A stretch of 44,371 nt of DNA. Source: Azohydromonas australica DSM 1124 (GTDB taxonomy: Bacteria > Pseudomonadota > Gammaproteobacteria > Burkholderiales > Burkholderiaceae_C). The stretch spans positions 31,753-76,123 of the forward strand of contig NZ_KE387219.1 of the NCBI RefSeq assembly GCF_000430725.1, read 5' to 3'. The notes beneath the pieces are model-generated. The model saw only the letters and a program-made list of their open reading frames with translations, made no database searches and was not told the origin of the DNA. Position numbers and translations under genes: made by a program. Within the stretch, counting starts at the first letter, position 1. Every line of letters starts with the position of its first letter. Below are positions 30,952 through 39,780 of this stretch, piece by piece.

Positions 30952-32010
30952 TCAGCCCGCCTCGCTCATGGTGGACTCGGCGTGGGCACGCTCGTGCTCG
31001 CGCTGCTTGAGCAGGTCCAGCGCCACGTCCACGATCATGTCCTCCTGGCCGCCGACCATGCGCCGGCGGCCCAGCTCCACCAGGATGTCCACGGTGCTGA
31101 GCCCGTACTTCCTGGCCGCCGCTTCCGAGTGGCGCAGGAAGCTGGAGTACACGCCCGCGTAGCCCAGCGCCAGCGTCTCGCGGTCCACGCGCACGGGGCG
31201 GTCCTGCAGCGGGCGCACGATGTCGTCGGCCGCGTCCATCAGCCGCATCAGGTCCGTGCCGTGGTTCCAGCCCAGGCGCTCGGCCGCGGCGACGAACACC
31301 TCCAGCGGCGCATTGCCCGCGCCCGCGCCCATGCCGGCCAGGCTGGCGTCGATGCGGTCACACCCTTCCTCCACCGCGACGATGGAGTTGGCCACGCCCA
31401 GGCTCAGGTTGTGGTGCGCGTGCATGCCCGTCTGCGTCTCGGGCTTCAGCGTGTCCTTGAAGGCCCGGAAGCGCTCGCGCACGTCCTGCATGCCCAAGGC
31501 GCCGCCGGAGTCCACGACGTAGCAGCAGGTGGCGCCGTAGCTCTCCATGAGCTTGGCCTGCTCGGCGAGCTTCTGCGGTGTGGTCATGTGGCTCATCATC
31601 AGGAAGCCTACGGCCTCCATGCCGAGATGCCGCGCGTACTCGATGTGCTGCTTCGAGATGTCGGCCTCGGTGCAGTGCGTGGCCACGCGCACGATGCGGG
31701 CACCCGCCTCATACGCGGCCTTGAGGTCGTGCACGGTGCCAATGCCCGGCAGCAGCAGCGTGGCGATCTTGGCGTGCTTCACCACGCTGGCCACGGCCTC
31801 GATCCATTCCAGGTCGGTGTGCGCGCCGAAGCCGTAGTTGAAGCTGCCCCCTTGCAGCCCGTCGCCGTGGGCGACCTCGATGGAGTCCACCCTGGCGTCG
31901 TCCAGCGCCTTGGCGATTTGCGCGGCCTGCGCCACGCTGTACTGGTGGCGGATGGCGTGGCTGCCGTCGCGCAGCGTCACGTCGGAGATGTAGAGCTTCT
32001 TGCCGTTCAT
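30952..32010 (-). CDS. mhpE: 4-hydroxy-2-oxovalerate aldolase
   Basis: A 352-residue HMGL-like TIM-barrel aldolase that splits 4-hydroxy-2-oxovalerate into pyruvate and acetaldehyde. The N-terminus ISDVTLRDGSHA carries Arg14 and Asp15, and a HAHHN metal-binding motif lies near residue 200. The C-terminal DmpG-type communication domain is present (RHSEAAARKYGLSTVDIL). AAGGAG lies ten bases before the ATG. It is encoded right after mhpF, with which it forms a channelling complex in known systems. Confidence 0.96.
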   Translation of the reverse strand: MNGKKLYISDVTLRDGSHAIRHQYSVAQAAQIAKALDDARVDSIEVAHGDGLQGGSFNYGFGAHTDLEWIEAVASVVKHAKIATLLLPGIGTVHDLKAAYEAGARIVRVATHCTEADISKQHIEYARHLGMEAVGFLMMSHMTTPQKLAEQAKLMESYGATCCYVVDSGGALGMQDVRERFRAFKDTLKPETQTGMHAHHNLSLGVANSIVAVEEGCDRIDASLAGMGAGAGNAPLEVFVAAAERLGWNHGTDLMRLMDAADDIVRPLQDRPVRVDRETLALGYAGVYSSFLRHSEAAARKYGLSTVDILVELGRRRMVGGQEDMIVDVALDLLKQREHERAHAESTMSEAG

Positions 32011-32024
32011 GGTGATCGTCTCCT

Positions 32025-32969
32025 TCAGGCCGTGAGCGGCTGCAGTAGCTTGGCCGCCATGCTCTCGGCGGTGCGCAGCGCGGCGCTGGTCATGATGTCG
32101 AGGTTGCCGGCGTAGGCGGGCAGGTAGTGCGCGGCGCCCTCGACCTCCAGGAAGATGCTGGTCTTCAGGCCCGCGATGCGGCCCACGCCCGGGATGAGAA
32201 GGGGCTGCTCGATGCGGTCGAACTGAACGCGCTGCTTGAGCCGGTAGCCCGGCACGTAGGCCTGCACGTCGGCGGCCATGCGCTCCACCGAGGCGGCGAT
32301 GGCCTCCTCGTCTGCGAAGTCCGAGAGCGTGTAGACCGTGTCGCGCATCATCAGCGGCGGCTCGGCCGGGTTGAGCACGATGATGGCCTTGCCCTTGGCG
32401 GCACCGCCCACGGCCTCGATGGCCTTGGAGGTGGTCTCCGTGAACTCGTCGATGTTGGCGCGCGTGCCCGGCCCGGCGCTCTTGCTGGAGATGGAGGCCA
32501 CGATCTCGCCGTAGTGCACCTTCGCCACGCGGCTCACGGCCGCCACCATCGGGATGGTGGCCTGCCCGCCGCAGGTGACCATGTTCAGGTTCTTCGCGTC
32601 CAGGTGCTGCTCGCCGTTGACCACCGGGATGCAATAGGGGCCGATGGCCGCAGGCGTGAGGTCCACCATGCGGATGCCGGGTTTCAGCGCGCGCAGGAAG
32701 GCGTCGTTCCTGACGTGCGCGCCGGCCGAGGTGGCATCGAACACGATGTCGATGTCCTCGAACATCGGCAGCCGCGCCAGGCCTTCGACGCCCTCGTGCG
32801 TGGTCGCCACGCCCAGCCGCGCCGCGCGCGCCAGGCCGTCGGACGCCGGGTCGATGCCGACCATCGCAGAGACCTCGATGTGCTTGCCGTGGCGCAGGAT
32901 CTTGATCATCAGATCCGTGCCGATGTTGCCGCTGCCGATGATGGCGGCCTTGAGTTTGGTGCTGCTCAT
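32025..32969 (-). CDS. mhpF: Acetaldehyde dehydrogenase (acylating)
   Basis: A 314-residue NAD-dependent enzyme converting acetaldehyde and CoA to acetyl-CoA. The N-terminal Rossmann motif AIIGSGNIGTDLM, the nucleophile Cys133 in NMVTCGGQATIP and VLNPAEPPLMMRDT are diagnostic. It partners with MhpE, encoded 14 bases downstream, so toxic acetaldehyde is passed directly. Its length is normal for the family. Confidence 0.96.
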   Translation of the reverse strand: MSSTKLKAAIIGSGNIGTDLMIKILRHGKHIEVSAMVGIDPASDGLARAARLGVATTHEGVEGLARLPMFEDIDIVFDATSAGAHVRNDAFLRALKPGIRMVDLTPAAIGPYCIPVVNGEQHLDAKNLNMVTCGGQATIPMVAAVSRVAKVHYGEIVASISSKSAGPGTRANIDEFTETTSKAIEAVGGAAKGKAIIVLNPAEPPLMMRDTVYTLSDFADEEAIAASVERMAADVQAYVPGYRLKQRVQFDRIEQPLLIPGVGRIAGLKTSIFLEVEGAAHYLPAYAGNLDIMTSAALRTAESMAAKLLQPLTA

Positions 32970-32979
32970 GGGTGGTTCC

Positions 32980-33957
32980 TCATTCGACGGATGCGCCGCT
33001 CGTCTTGACCAGCGCGCTCCAGCGCGTGATCTCTTCCTTCATGAAGCTGCCGAAGGCTTCGGGGCTCATCGGCATGGGCTGCAGGCCCTGGTCGCTGAAG
33101 CGCTTGACCACGTCCGGGCTGCGCAGTGCCTTGGCCAGCGACTCGTTGAGCCGGGCAACCGCTGGCGCCGGCGTGCCGGCCTTGACCACGGCGCCGAACC
33201 ACACGCTGGCGTCCACCCCCGAAGTGCCCAGCTCCTGCAGCGTGCGCACGTCGGGCAGTTGTGCCGCGCGTTTCGTGGCGGCGATGGCCAGGGGTTTCAG
33301 CTTGCCGCTCTGGATCAGCGGCGCGGTGGTGATGACGGGGTCGAACATCAGGTCCACCTGGCCGCCCATGAGGTCCTGCAGCGCCGGCGCCGAGCCCTTG
33401 TAGGCGACGTGATGGAAGCCGCCGCCGGTCTTGCTGCGGTAGAGCTCGCCCAGCAGGTGGCCGATGGAGCCCACGCCCTGCGAGGCGAAGTTCAGGCCGC
33501 CATCCTTCCTGCTGGCCGCCACCAGGTCGGCCACCGAGTTGGCCGGGCTGTTCTTGGGCACGACCAGCACCAGCGGCGACGAGATCAGTGCCGTGACGGG
33601 CTGGAAGTCCTTGAGCGGGTCGTAGCTGAACTTGCGGAACAGCGTCGGGTTGATGGCGAACATCTCCGTGGCGGCCACGAAGAGCGTGTGGCCGTCGGCC
33701 GGAGCGCTCTTGACCGCCTGCGCGGCGATCTGGCCGCCGGCGCCGGGTTTGTTGTCCACGATGACGGTCTGGCGCAGGTCTTCCTGCATCTTGCCGGCCA
33801 GCACGCGGGCAATCTGGTCCGTGACGCCGCCAGGCGGGAAGGGCACGACCAGGGTGACGGGCTTGCTCGGAAAGTCCTGGGCGACGGCCGGGCCGGCCAG
33901 TGCCAGCGCAGCCGCGGCGGCCAACGCACCCAGGGTGAAGCGACGGGTGGGGTTCAT
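32980..33957 (-). CDS. Bug/TctC-family periplasmic solute receptor, copy 4
   Basis: A 325-residue Bug receptor with a signal peptide (RRFTLGALAAAAALALA, cleavage near AVAQ, residue 27). Landmarks are VTLVVPFPPGGVTDQIARVLA, VIVDNKPGAGGQIAAQAV, AYKGSAPALQDLMGGQVDL and LPDVRTLQELG. It sits between mhpD and mhpF, ten bases from mhpF, so it is firmly inside the mhp operon. Its likely ligand is a phenylpropionate-type acid. With copy 3 it makes two receptors in one pathway. Confidence 0.94.
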   Translation of the reverse strand: MNPTRRFTLGALAAAAALALAGPAVAQDFPSKPVTLVVPFPPGGVTDQIARVLAGKMQEDLRQTVIVDNKPGAGGQIAAQAVKSAPADGHTLFVAATEMFAINPTLFRKFSYDPLKDFQPVTALISSPLVLVVPKNSPANSVADLVAASRKDGGLNFASQGVGSIGHLLGELYRSKTGGGFHHVAYKGSAPALQDLMGGQVDLMFDPVITTAPLIQSGKLKPLAIAATKRAAQLPDVRTLQELGTSGVDASVWFGAVVKAGTPAPAVARLNESLAKALRSPDVVKRFSDQGLQPMPMSPEAFGSFMKEEITRWSALVKTSGASVE

Positions 33958-33990
33958 GGCGACTCCTTGAGGGTCTTTACGGAAGGGAGC

Positions 33991-34779
33991 TCAAGCGGCG
34001 GAAAAGCGCGCACGCACGCTGCCCACGCCTTCGATGCGGGCCTCGAAGCGGTCGCCGGGCTGCACGGCGACCATGGGCCCCAGTGCGCCGGTGAGCACGA
34101 GGTCGCCGGCACGCAGCGGCTGTCCCAGCGCGGCGAGCTTGCGCGCCAGCCACACCGCGGCGTTGAGCGGGTGGCCCAGGCAGGCCGCGCCGCTGCCGCT
34201 GGAGACGGTCTCCTCGCCGCGCGCCATCGACATCGCGCACAGCTTGAGGTCCAGGCCGTCGAGCTTCGTGGGTACGCCGCCGAGCACCACCAGGCCGCTG
34301 GAGGCGTTGTCGGCCACGGTGTCGGTGAAGCGGATGTTCCAGCGCGCGATGCGGCTGCCCACGATCTCGATGGCCGGCAGCACGTAGGCCGTGGCATTGA
34401 TCAGCTCGACGAGCGTGGTGTCGGCCGCGGGCAGGTCGCGCGAGAGCACCAGCGCCACCTCGGCCTCGACCTTGGGCTGCAGCGTGCGCGACAGCGGCAC
34501 CTCCTCGTCGTCGCCGTAGAGCATGTCGGCGAAGAGGGTGCCGAAGTCGGGCTGGTCCACGCCGAGCTGCTTCTGCACGGCGGGGGAGGTCAGGCCGATC
34601 TTGCGGCCCACGATGCGCCGCCCCTGGGCCAGCGCATGCGCCACGTTGGCCTGCTGGATGGCGTAGGCGATGGCGCCATCGGGGTCGGCGCCGATCTCGT
34701 CGCGCAGCGGCTCCACGGGCTCGCGTTGGGACTCGGCCTGGCGCAGGCGCTGCGCCCATTGTTCGATACGGGGGTCCAT
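33991..34779 (-). CDS. mhpD: 2-oxopent-4-enoate hydratase
   Basis: A 262-residue hydratase of the fumarylacetoacetate-hydrolase fold that adds water to 2-hydroxypenta-2,4-dienoate to give 4-hydroxy-2-oxovalerate. RRIVGRKIGLTSPAVQ, PDFGTLFADM, KVEAEVALVL and GHPLNAAVWLARKL are typical, and the acidic metal ligands lie in the VEAEVA and nearby segments. AGGAC lies seven bases before the ATG at 34779. It follows mhpB by 17 bases. Confidence 0.95.
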   Translation of the reverse strand: MDPRIEQWAQRLRQAESQREPVEPLRDEIGADPDGAIAYAIQQANVAHALAQGRRIVGRKIGLTSPAVQKQLGVDQPDFGTLFADMLYGDDEEVPLSRTLQPKVEAEVALVLSRDLPAADTTLVELINATAYVLPAIEIVGSRIARWNIRFTDTVADNASSGLVVLGGVPTKLDGLDLKLCAMSMARGEETVSSGSGAACLGHPLNAAVWLARKLAALGQPLRAGDLVLTGALGPMVAVQPGDRFEARIEGVGSVRARFSAA

Positions 34780-34796
34780 GCGGTGTCCTGTCGATG

Positions 34797-35753
34797 TCAG
34801 TTGGGCTGCTGGAGCAGCATCACGCCGAAGCCGGCGATGTATTCGGGAATGGCCTGGTAATGGCGCAGGGGGCAGGGCAGGGCCTGGCCGGTGGGCAGCG
34901 CGCTGCGGGCCACGAGCCAGCTCTTGGACTCGTGGGCCGAGAGCCCGGCGTCGCGCTCGATGCTGTCCTCGCTCATGGCGCACAGGGCATCGAGTTCGGC
35001 GCCGCCGGCTGCAAGTGCATCCATCCAGCGGCGGTCCCACTGCGGGTTGAGGGGCTTGATCGAGTCGTGCCCCGCGGCCAGCGCCTGGCCGGCAGCCATC
35101 ACGCGCTGCGTCTTGGCGTCGCGGTCGGCCGGCGACGGTTCGTTCCTGAAGGTGATGCGCTCGCGCACGGCCGGGTCCGGATGCGCCAGCGTGGGCACCG
35201 GCGGCTCGTGCGACAGGCCGCCGGAGCCGATGAGCAGCGTGCGCTTCGGGACGGTATCGAGAAAGCGGCCGATGGCCTCGCCAAGCTGGCGGCAGCGGCG
35301 CAGGCGCGGAATGCCGGGTTGCGCCACCGCGTTGAGGAAGATGGGCAGCACCGGCGGCGTGTCCAGGCTGCCCCAGATGAGCTGCAGGGCCTGGGCGAAA
35401 CCATGGTCCACGACCATGCGGCGCGAGACGGCGAGGTCGAAGCCCTCGTCCATCAGCCGCTCGGCCAGCGCCAGCGCCGCGTCGGATTCCACGTGCAGCT
35501 CGCCGGGCGGCGTGAGGTAGTCGCCCACCGAGCGCGCCTGCGTGCCGATGCAGAACGGCGGCATCAGCTCGTTGAAGAAGCCGTTGTAGTGGTCGGGTGC
35601 CACCAGCACCACCAGCTCCGGCGCGAAGGCCTGCACCTGCTCGCGGGCCGCGGCGATGGCGGCCTGGAGCTCCTGCTCCACCGAGGTCACCACGGGGTTG
35701 AGCCCCATCAGCGGCGAATGGGACAGGCCCAGGAATGCGCGTTCCATGCTCAT
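34797..35753 (-). CDS. mhpB: 3-carboxyethylcatechol 2,3-dioxygenase
   Basis: A 318-residue class III extradiol dioxygenase that opens 2,3-dihydroxyphenylpropionate. Active-site residues are visible: His12 (LSHSPLMG), His55 (APDHYNGFF), His117 (VVDHGFAQ) and His182 (GGLSHEPP). Its start codon overlaps the stop of mhpA in an ATGA arrangement (35750-35753), which implies translational coupling. The length matches E. coli MhpB. Unlike the LigB-type protein at 18866, the D-H metal motif is intact. Confidence 0.96.
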   Translation of the reverse strand: MSMERAFLGLSHSPLMGLNPVVTSVEQELQAAIAAAREQVQAFAPELVVLVAPDHYNGFFNELMPPFCIGTQARSVGDYLTPPGELHVESDAALALAERLMDEGFDLAVSRRMVVDHGFAQALQLIWGSLDTPPVLPIFLNAVAQPGIPRLRRCRQLGEAIGRFLDTVPKRTLLIGSGGLSHEPPVPTLAHPDPAVRERITFRNEPSPADRDAKTQRVMAAGQALAAGHDSIKPLNPQWDRRWMDALAAGGAELDALCAMSEDSIERDAGLSAHESKSWLVARSALPTGQALPCPLRHYQAIPEYIAGFGVMLLQQPN

Positions 35754-37543
35754 GCAGCCTCCGCGAGCGCGAACACCGGCGCGGCGGCGGTGGCGGCTTG
35801 CGCCGCCAGCGGCATGGCCATCACCTCGGCCAGCGCGCGGGTGGTGGCCTCCACTTCCTGCGGCGAGCACAGCGCGGCCACGAAGCGGTCCGGGCGGATG
35901 AAGACCACCGAGCTGGGCTGCTGCGCGAACCAGGCCTTGAGCCGGTTGCCCAGGTCGCCGATGCAGGTCACGCCGGGACGTTGGTCGTCGCGGTGCGCCA
36001 TCTGTACTGCGGGCTTGACGGTGATGAAGCGCGCGCCCAGCCGCTCCCAGAAGGCACGCGACTGCGTGCTCATGCCGTGGGTCGGATCGGTGCCCCAGGC
36101 CACGATGGCGAAGTTCAGCCCGACCACCTCGTCCAGCAGCCGCGTCTGCCCGTCCTCGCACAGCACGCGGGGCTGGAGGAACATGCGGCCCACGGCGGTG
36201 CCTTCGTCGGCTTGCCGGCCATGCACGAGGCGGTGCACCGGCGAGCCTTCCTTTTCCGCCATCAGGCCCAGCAGGCGGCCCAGGGCCGAGCCGCCCGAGC
36301 GCTCCAGCACCCGCGCCAGCAGGCCGTGACTCGCCGACGCGCCGCTGGTCAGCACGGCACCCTGCCGGTAGCGCGGCATGGGCTTGAAGCGCATCTCGAC
36401 GATGTAGCGCTTGGCCGAGGGCAGCCGGTTGAGCGCCAGCGTCAGGCCGTCGCGCAGCTTCGCACCCCAGCGGCTCGCGGGCGCGAAGATGTCACCCGCA
36501 ACTTCCGAGAGATGGATCATCGAGCGCGCGTGGCTGCGCCGCTCCTGGGTGTAGCTGTCGAGCAGCCGGTCGCCGGCCAGGCCCTTGACCACGTGCGCCA
36601 GCTTCCACGCCAGGTTGCTGGCGTCGCGCAGGCCGCTGTTGTAGCCCTGGCCCTGCCACACCGGCATGATGTGCGCCGCGTCGCCGGCCAGCAGGACGCG
36701 CCGCTCGCGGAACGTCTGGGCCAGCCGTGCGTTGTGCGTGTAGACGCGCTTGCGGATGTAGTCCACCTTGTCGGGATCGGCCACCACCTTGCGCATGAGG
36801 CGCGCCATGTTCTCGGGCCGGGACAGCTCCTCTTCCGTCTCGCCCGGCATCACCATGAACTCGAAGCGCCGGATGCCGTGCGGCAGCGCAGCCGAGACGT
36901 AGGGGCGCTCGGGGTCGCAGTGCATGTAGACGTGGGGCGTGCCCAGCGGGTCGTTGCGCACGTCCACCACGATCCACTGGTTGGGCTTGGTGCGGCCCTC
37001 GAAAGGCACGTTCAGGCTGCGGCGGATGAAGCTGTTGCCGCCGTCGCAGGCCACGAGGTAGCGGCCGCGAGCCTGCCTCACGCCCTCGACACCCTTGAGC
37101 TGCAGCGTCACGCCGGCGTCGTCCTGCGTGAGGGACTCGACCTCGTGGCCGAAGAGCACCTGCACGTGCGCGAAGCGCGACAGGCCCTGGTAGAGGATGT
37201 CGTCGATCTGCGGCTGGATGAAGGCGTTGCGCCGGGACCAGCCGAACTCGTCGGTGCGCGGGTCGATGTCGGCGAAGCAGCGCCCGCTGCCAGTGACGAA
37301 ACGCATGGCGTGATCGGGCGTGATGTGGGCCTGCACCTGCGCGGCCAGGCCGGTGGCTTGCAGCGTGCGCAGCGACTCGTCGTCGATGCCGATGGCGCGG
37401 GGGTAGTCGATGATGGAATCGAGCTTCTCCACCACCAGCACCCGCACGCCGTAGAGGCCCAGGGTGTTGGCGATGGTCAGCCCGACCGGGCCGGCACCGA
37501 CGATCAGCACGTCAGCGTCGAAGCGGGGTGGGTAGGTGGACAC
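35750..37543 (-). CDS. mhpA: 3-(3-hydroxyphenyl)propionate hydroxylase
   Basis: A 597-residue FAD-dependent monooxygenase of the PheA/TfdB group that makes 2,3-dihydroxyphenylpropionate with NADH and O2. The dinucleotide motif VLIVGAGPVGLTIANTLG starts near residue 12, a YLVACDGGNSFIRR (DG) motif is near 190, and VLLAGDAAHIMPVWQGQGYNSG is the second FAD-binding motif. A thioredoxin-like C-terminal domain follows. The GTG at 37543 is fixed by AAGGAG seven bases upstream; an ATG at 37591 would add an unlikely basic leader. The protein is about 40 residues longer than E. coli MhpA. Confidence 0.95.
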   Translation of the reverse strand: MSTYPPRFDADVLIVGAGPVGLTIANTLGLYGVRVLVVEKLDSIIDYPRAIGIDDESLRTLQATGLAAQVQAHITPDHAMRFVTGSGRCFADIDPRTDEFGWSRRNAFIQPQIDDILYQGLSRFAHVQVLFGHEVESLTQDDAGVTLQLKGVEGVRQARGRYLVACDGGNSFIRRSLNVPFEGRTKPNQWIVVDVRNDPLGTPHVYMHCDPERPYVSAALPHGIRRFEFMVMPGETEEELSRPENMARLMRKVVADPDKVDYIRKRVYTHNARLAQTFRERRVLLAGDAAHIMPVWQGQGYNSGLRDASNLAWKLAHVVKGLAGDRLLDSYTQERRSHARSMIHLSEVAGDIFAPASRWGAKLRDGLTLALNRLPSAKRYIVEMRFKPMPRYRQGAVLTSGASASHGLLARVLERSGGSALGRLLGLMAEKEGSPVHRLVHGRQADEGTAVGRMFLQPRVLCEDGQTRLLDEVVGLNFAIVAWGTDPTHGMSTQSRAFWERLGARFITVKPAVQMAHRDDQRPGVTCIGDLGNRLKAWFAQQPSSVVFIRPDRFVAALCSPQEVEATTRALAEVMAMPLAAQAATAAAPVFALAEAA

Positions 37544-37672
37544 GGCTGTCTCCTTCGAGATCCGAGCGGCGTCGCGCCGCGGTGGCCGCAATGTCCTTGC
37601 GCTGGATCAATGCGTAAACTGCGTGCACCTGGTGCACGCTTGCGCCTGGGTTAACCCGGATCAAGACCTGCC
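37544..37672. promoter_or_regulatory. mhpA / mhpR divergent promoter region with palindromic operator
   Basis: A 129-base gap between mhpA and the IclR-family regulator. The perfect dyad GCGTGCAC-CTG-GTGCACGC lies at 37621-37639 and a second palindrome, GGGTTAACCC, at 37648-37657. Direct repeats GGATCAA occur at 37604-37610 and 37658-37664. IclR-type activators bind such palindromes just upstream of their target promoters, so the first dyad is the best operator candidate. No confident -35/-10 boxes were found. Confidence 0.65.
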
Positions 37673-38488
37673 ATGCCCCCAACAGCCGGCGACAGCGACG
37701 AAGGCGTCTACAAGGAGGTGCGCGGCCTCTCGCGCGGGCTGGCCGTGCTCAAGGCCCTGAACCGGCTGCCCGGGGGCATCGGCAGTACCACCGAGCTGGC
37801 GCGCCTGTGCGGGTTGGACCGCACCACCACCAAGCGGCTGCTGGAGACGCTGCGCGCGCAGGGCTTCGTGCGCCAGGGCGAGAAGGAAGGGCAGTACTAC
37901 CTGACCTTCGAGGTGCGGCGGCTGAGCGAGGGCTTCGAGGACGAGGCCTGGGTGGCGCGCATCGCCTCGCCGGCCATGCAGGCGGCCGTGCGCGAGCTGG
38001 TGTGGCCTTGCGACCTGGGCACGGCCGAGGCGGGCTTCATGGTGGTGCGCGAGTCCACGCACCGCTGGAGCGCGCTGTCGCAGCACCGGGCGATGATCGG
38101 CGAGAAAATGCCGCTGCTGGAGACCGCCATCGGCCGCGCCTACCTGGCCGCCGCCGACGAGGCCGAGCGCGAGGCGATGCTGGAGCTGCTGCGCCGCCGC
38201 AGCGACCGCCTGGGCGCGCTGGCGCGCGACGCCGCCTGCGTGCAGCGCCTGATCGCGCAGACGCTGGAGCGCGGTTACGCCGTCAACGAAGGCGAATGGC
38301 TCCAGGAAGCGGACTTCGCCGCCGTGGCCGTGCCGGTGCATGCCGGGCCGCGGCTGCTGGCCGCACTGAACCTGGTGTTTCCGAAAGCCGCGGTGTCCGA
38401 GCATGACCTGCAGCAGCGCTTCGTGCCGGCGCTGCGGCGCCTGGCCGACGCCATTGGCCGCGGCAGCCGAGCCTGGATCGAGAGCTGA
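37673..38488 (+). CDS. mhpR: IclR-family transcriptional regulator, MhpR-like
   Basis: A 271-residue regulator. The IclR winged helix covers about residues 14-80 (RGLAVLKALNRLPGG, STTELARLCGLDRTTTKRLLETLRAQGFV). The effector-binding domain runs from about 90 to the end (GEKMPLLETAIGRAYLAA, AVAVPVHAGPRLLAALNLVF). It is divergent from mhpA, the usual place for the activator MhpR, which responds to hydroxyphenylpropionate in E. coli. The length is close to E. coli MhpR. Confidence 0.92.
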   Translation: MPPTAGDSDEGVYKEVRGLSRGLAVLKALNRLPGGIGSTTELARLCGLDRTTTKRLLETLRAQGFVRQGEKEGQYYLTFEVRRLSEGFEDEAWVARIASPAMQAAVRELVWPCDLGTAEAGFMVVRESTHRWSALSQHRAMIGEKMPLLETAIGRAYLAAADEAEREAMLELLRRRSDRLGALARDAACVQRLIAQTLERGYAVNEGEWLQEADFAAVAVPVHAGPRLLAALNLVFPKAAVSEHDLQQRFVPALRRLADAIGRGSRAWIES

Positions 38489-38902
38489 TCAGGGCGCTGG
38501 GCCTGTCCGGCTTCGCCAACGCGTCCATCCTGCGCCGGCAACCAGTGCCTGCCGAGCAGCGCCCAAGCCCTGCCCGCGCCATCTCCCGTCATCAATCAGC
38601 CACCAAACCTTGATGCGACCACCGGATGTGAGGGGCATCGAATTTTGCTGTAGAGGCGGGGTATTTTTGAATACACGCGTCTGCTGAGACCGTCGGCAGC
38701 AGTCCGTCTTCAATGACTTCACGGCATGGTGACGGAGAAAAGATGGTTTTCGATCAGGACGCCGGACCCATAAAGTTTGCGCTCTGTCAAGGCGCCGATG
38801 CGCGTCGCGACACCGGCGATGCGCTGCCGCAGGCGCCTGTCCATCGACGGCTTGCAACCCCATCCCGGCGCCTCTTCTTGAAGCCTTGCACCAGGGGAAC
38901 CA
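38489..38902. other. Non-coding gap between mhpR and the VOC gene
   Basis: About 414 bases with no supported gene. A lower-GC patch at 38639-38680 holds the dyad GTATT-TTTG-AATAC at 38661-38674, a possible operator for the downstream gene. The rest shows weak open frames only, which look like chance frames in GC-rich DNA. Confidence 0.5.
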
Positions 38903-39460
38903 ATGATGGCTTCACTTCCGAAGATGAACTTCCGCCACACGGGCATCTCCACGTTCGATCCGGATTTTCTGGCTCGGTTCTACTCGCGCTGGTTCGGCAT
39001 GGTGGCGTCCGACGTGGGCGACGCCAAGGCCGGACACCGGGTCATCTTCATGACCGGCGACCCCGAGGAGCACCACCAGATCGCCTTTGCCAGTGGCCGC
39101 CAGCCGGAATGGCTGGGTGCCGACCAGCTGTCCTTCACGATCGGGAGCCTGTCGGAGCTGAAGCAACGGGCCATCGCCTTCCACGAGGCTGGCGTGCCGA
39201 TCCTGCAGCAGAAGGACCACGGCAACACGTGGAGCGTCGATGTTGCCGACCCCGAAGGCAACCGCATCGAGATCTACACGCCGACAGGCTGGCACGTGAG
39301 CCAGCCGACCGGGTGGCCCCTGGACCTGATCACCGAGTCCGAGGAAACGATCCGCGCGCACACGCAAGCCTCGGCCCGGTCCAGCCTGGACTTCATGACG
39401 CGCAAGGAATGGATGGCCCAGATCCAGGCCTGCATCGACGCCCAGCGCGCCGCCGGCTGA
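38903..39460 (+). CDS. VOC-superfamily protein (glyoxalase / type I extradiol dioxygenase-like)
   Basis: A 185-residue vicinal-oxygen-chelate protein. Likely metal ligands are His12 (FRHTGIST), His57 or His58 (EHHQIAFASG) and the Glu in NRIEIYTPTG near residue 127. This is the ligand set of single-module extradiol dioxygenases and related enzymes. AGGGGAACC precedes the ATG pair at 38903. The C-terminal part (residues 135-185) is a helical extension (MTRKEWMAQIQACIDAQRAA) absent from small glyoxalases. It could be a small extradiol ring-cleavage enzyme or a product-modifying enzyme. It is followed, 49 bases on, by the truncated porin, which may originally have been part of the same unit. Confidence 0.88.
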   Translation: MMASLPKMNFRHTGISTFDPDFLARFYSRWFGMVASDVGDAKAGHRVIFMTGDPEEHHQIAFASGRQPEWLGADQLSFTIGSLSELKQRAIAFHEAGVPILQQKDHGNTWSVDVADPEGNRIEIYTPTGWHVSQPTGWPLDLITESEETIRAHTQASARSSLDFMTRKEWMAQIQACIDAQRAAG

Positions 39461-39509
39461 GAAGCGCACTCGACGCCCCTCCCACAAGCGCAGAACCGAC
39501 AGGAGACAT

Positions 39510-39780
39510 ATGAAGAAACATCTCGCCGCGCTGTGGGCGACCGCTGCCGCCGCGATGCCGGCAGCAGCGCAGCAAGCCACCTCCAGCGTCACGCTCTACG
39601 GCATCACGGACGTGGCGGTGACGCACATCAGCAACCGCGGCGGCGCCAGCCTGAACCTGCTCGACAGCGGGCGGCTGCAGTCCTCGCGTTTCGGCTTCCG
39701 TGGCTGCGAGGACCTGGGCAACGGCCTCACGGGGCTGTTCACGCTGGAGAACGGTTTCACCCTGGACACCGGCGCGCAGA
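39510..39780 (+). pseudogene. N-terminal fragment of a Burkholderiales general porin
   Basis: AGGAGAC precedes the ATG at 39510. The product has a signal peptide (AAMPAAAQQ), SSVTLYGITDVAVTHIS, and the porin segment SSRFGFRGCEDLGNGLTGLF, matching the intact porin at 23227 in layout. Homology stops abruptly after ENGFTLDTGAQ, at about residue 90 of an expected 350-380. The nominal frame continues to 40130 with unrelated arginine-rich sequence and overlaps trkH. A Cys replaces the usual Thr in RGTEDLG. It is almost certainly a non-functional remnant left by a deletion or insertion event. Confidence 0.85.
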
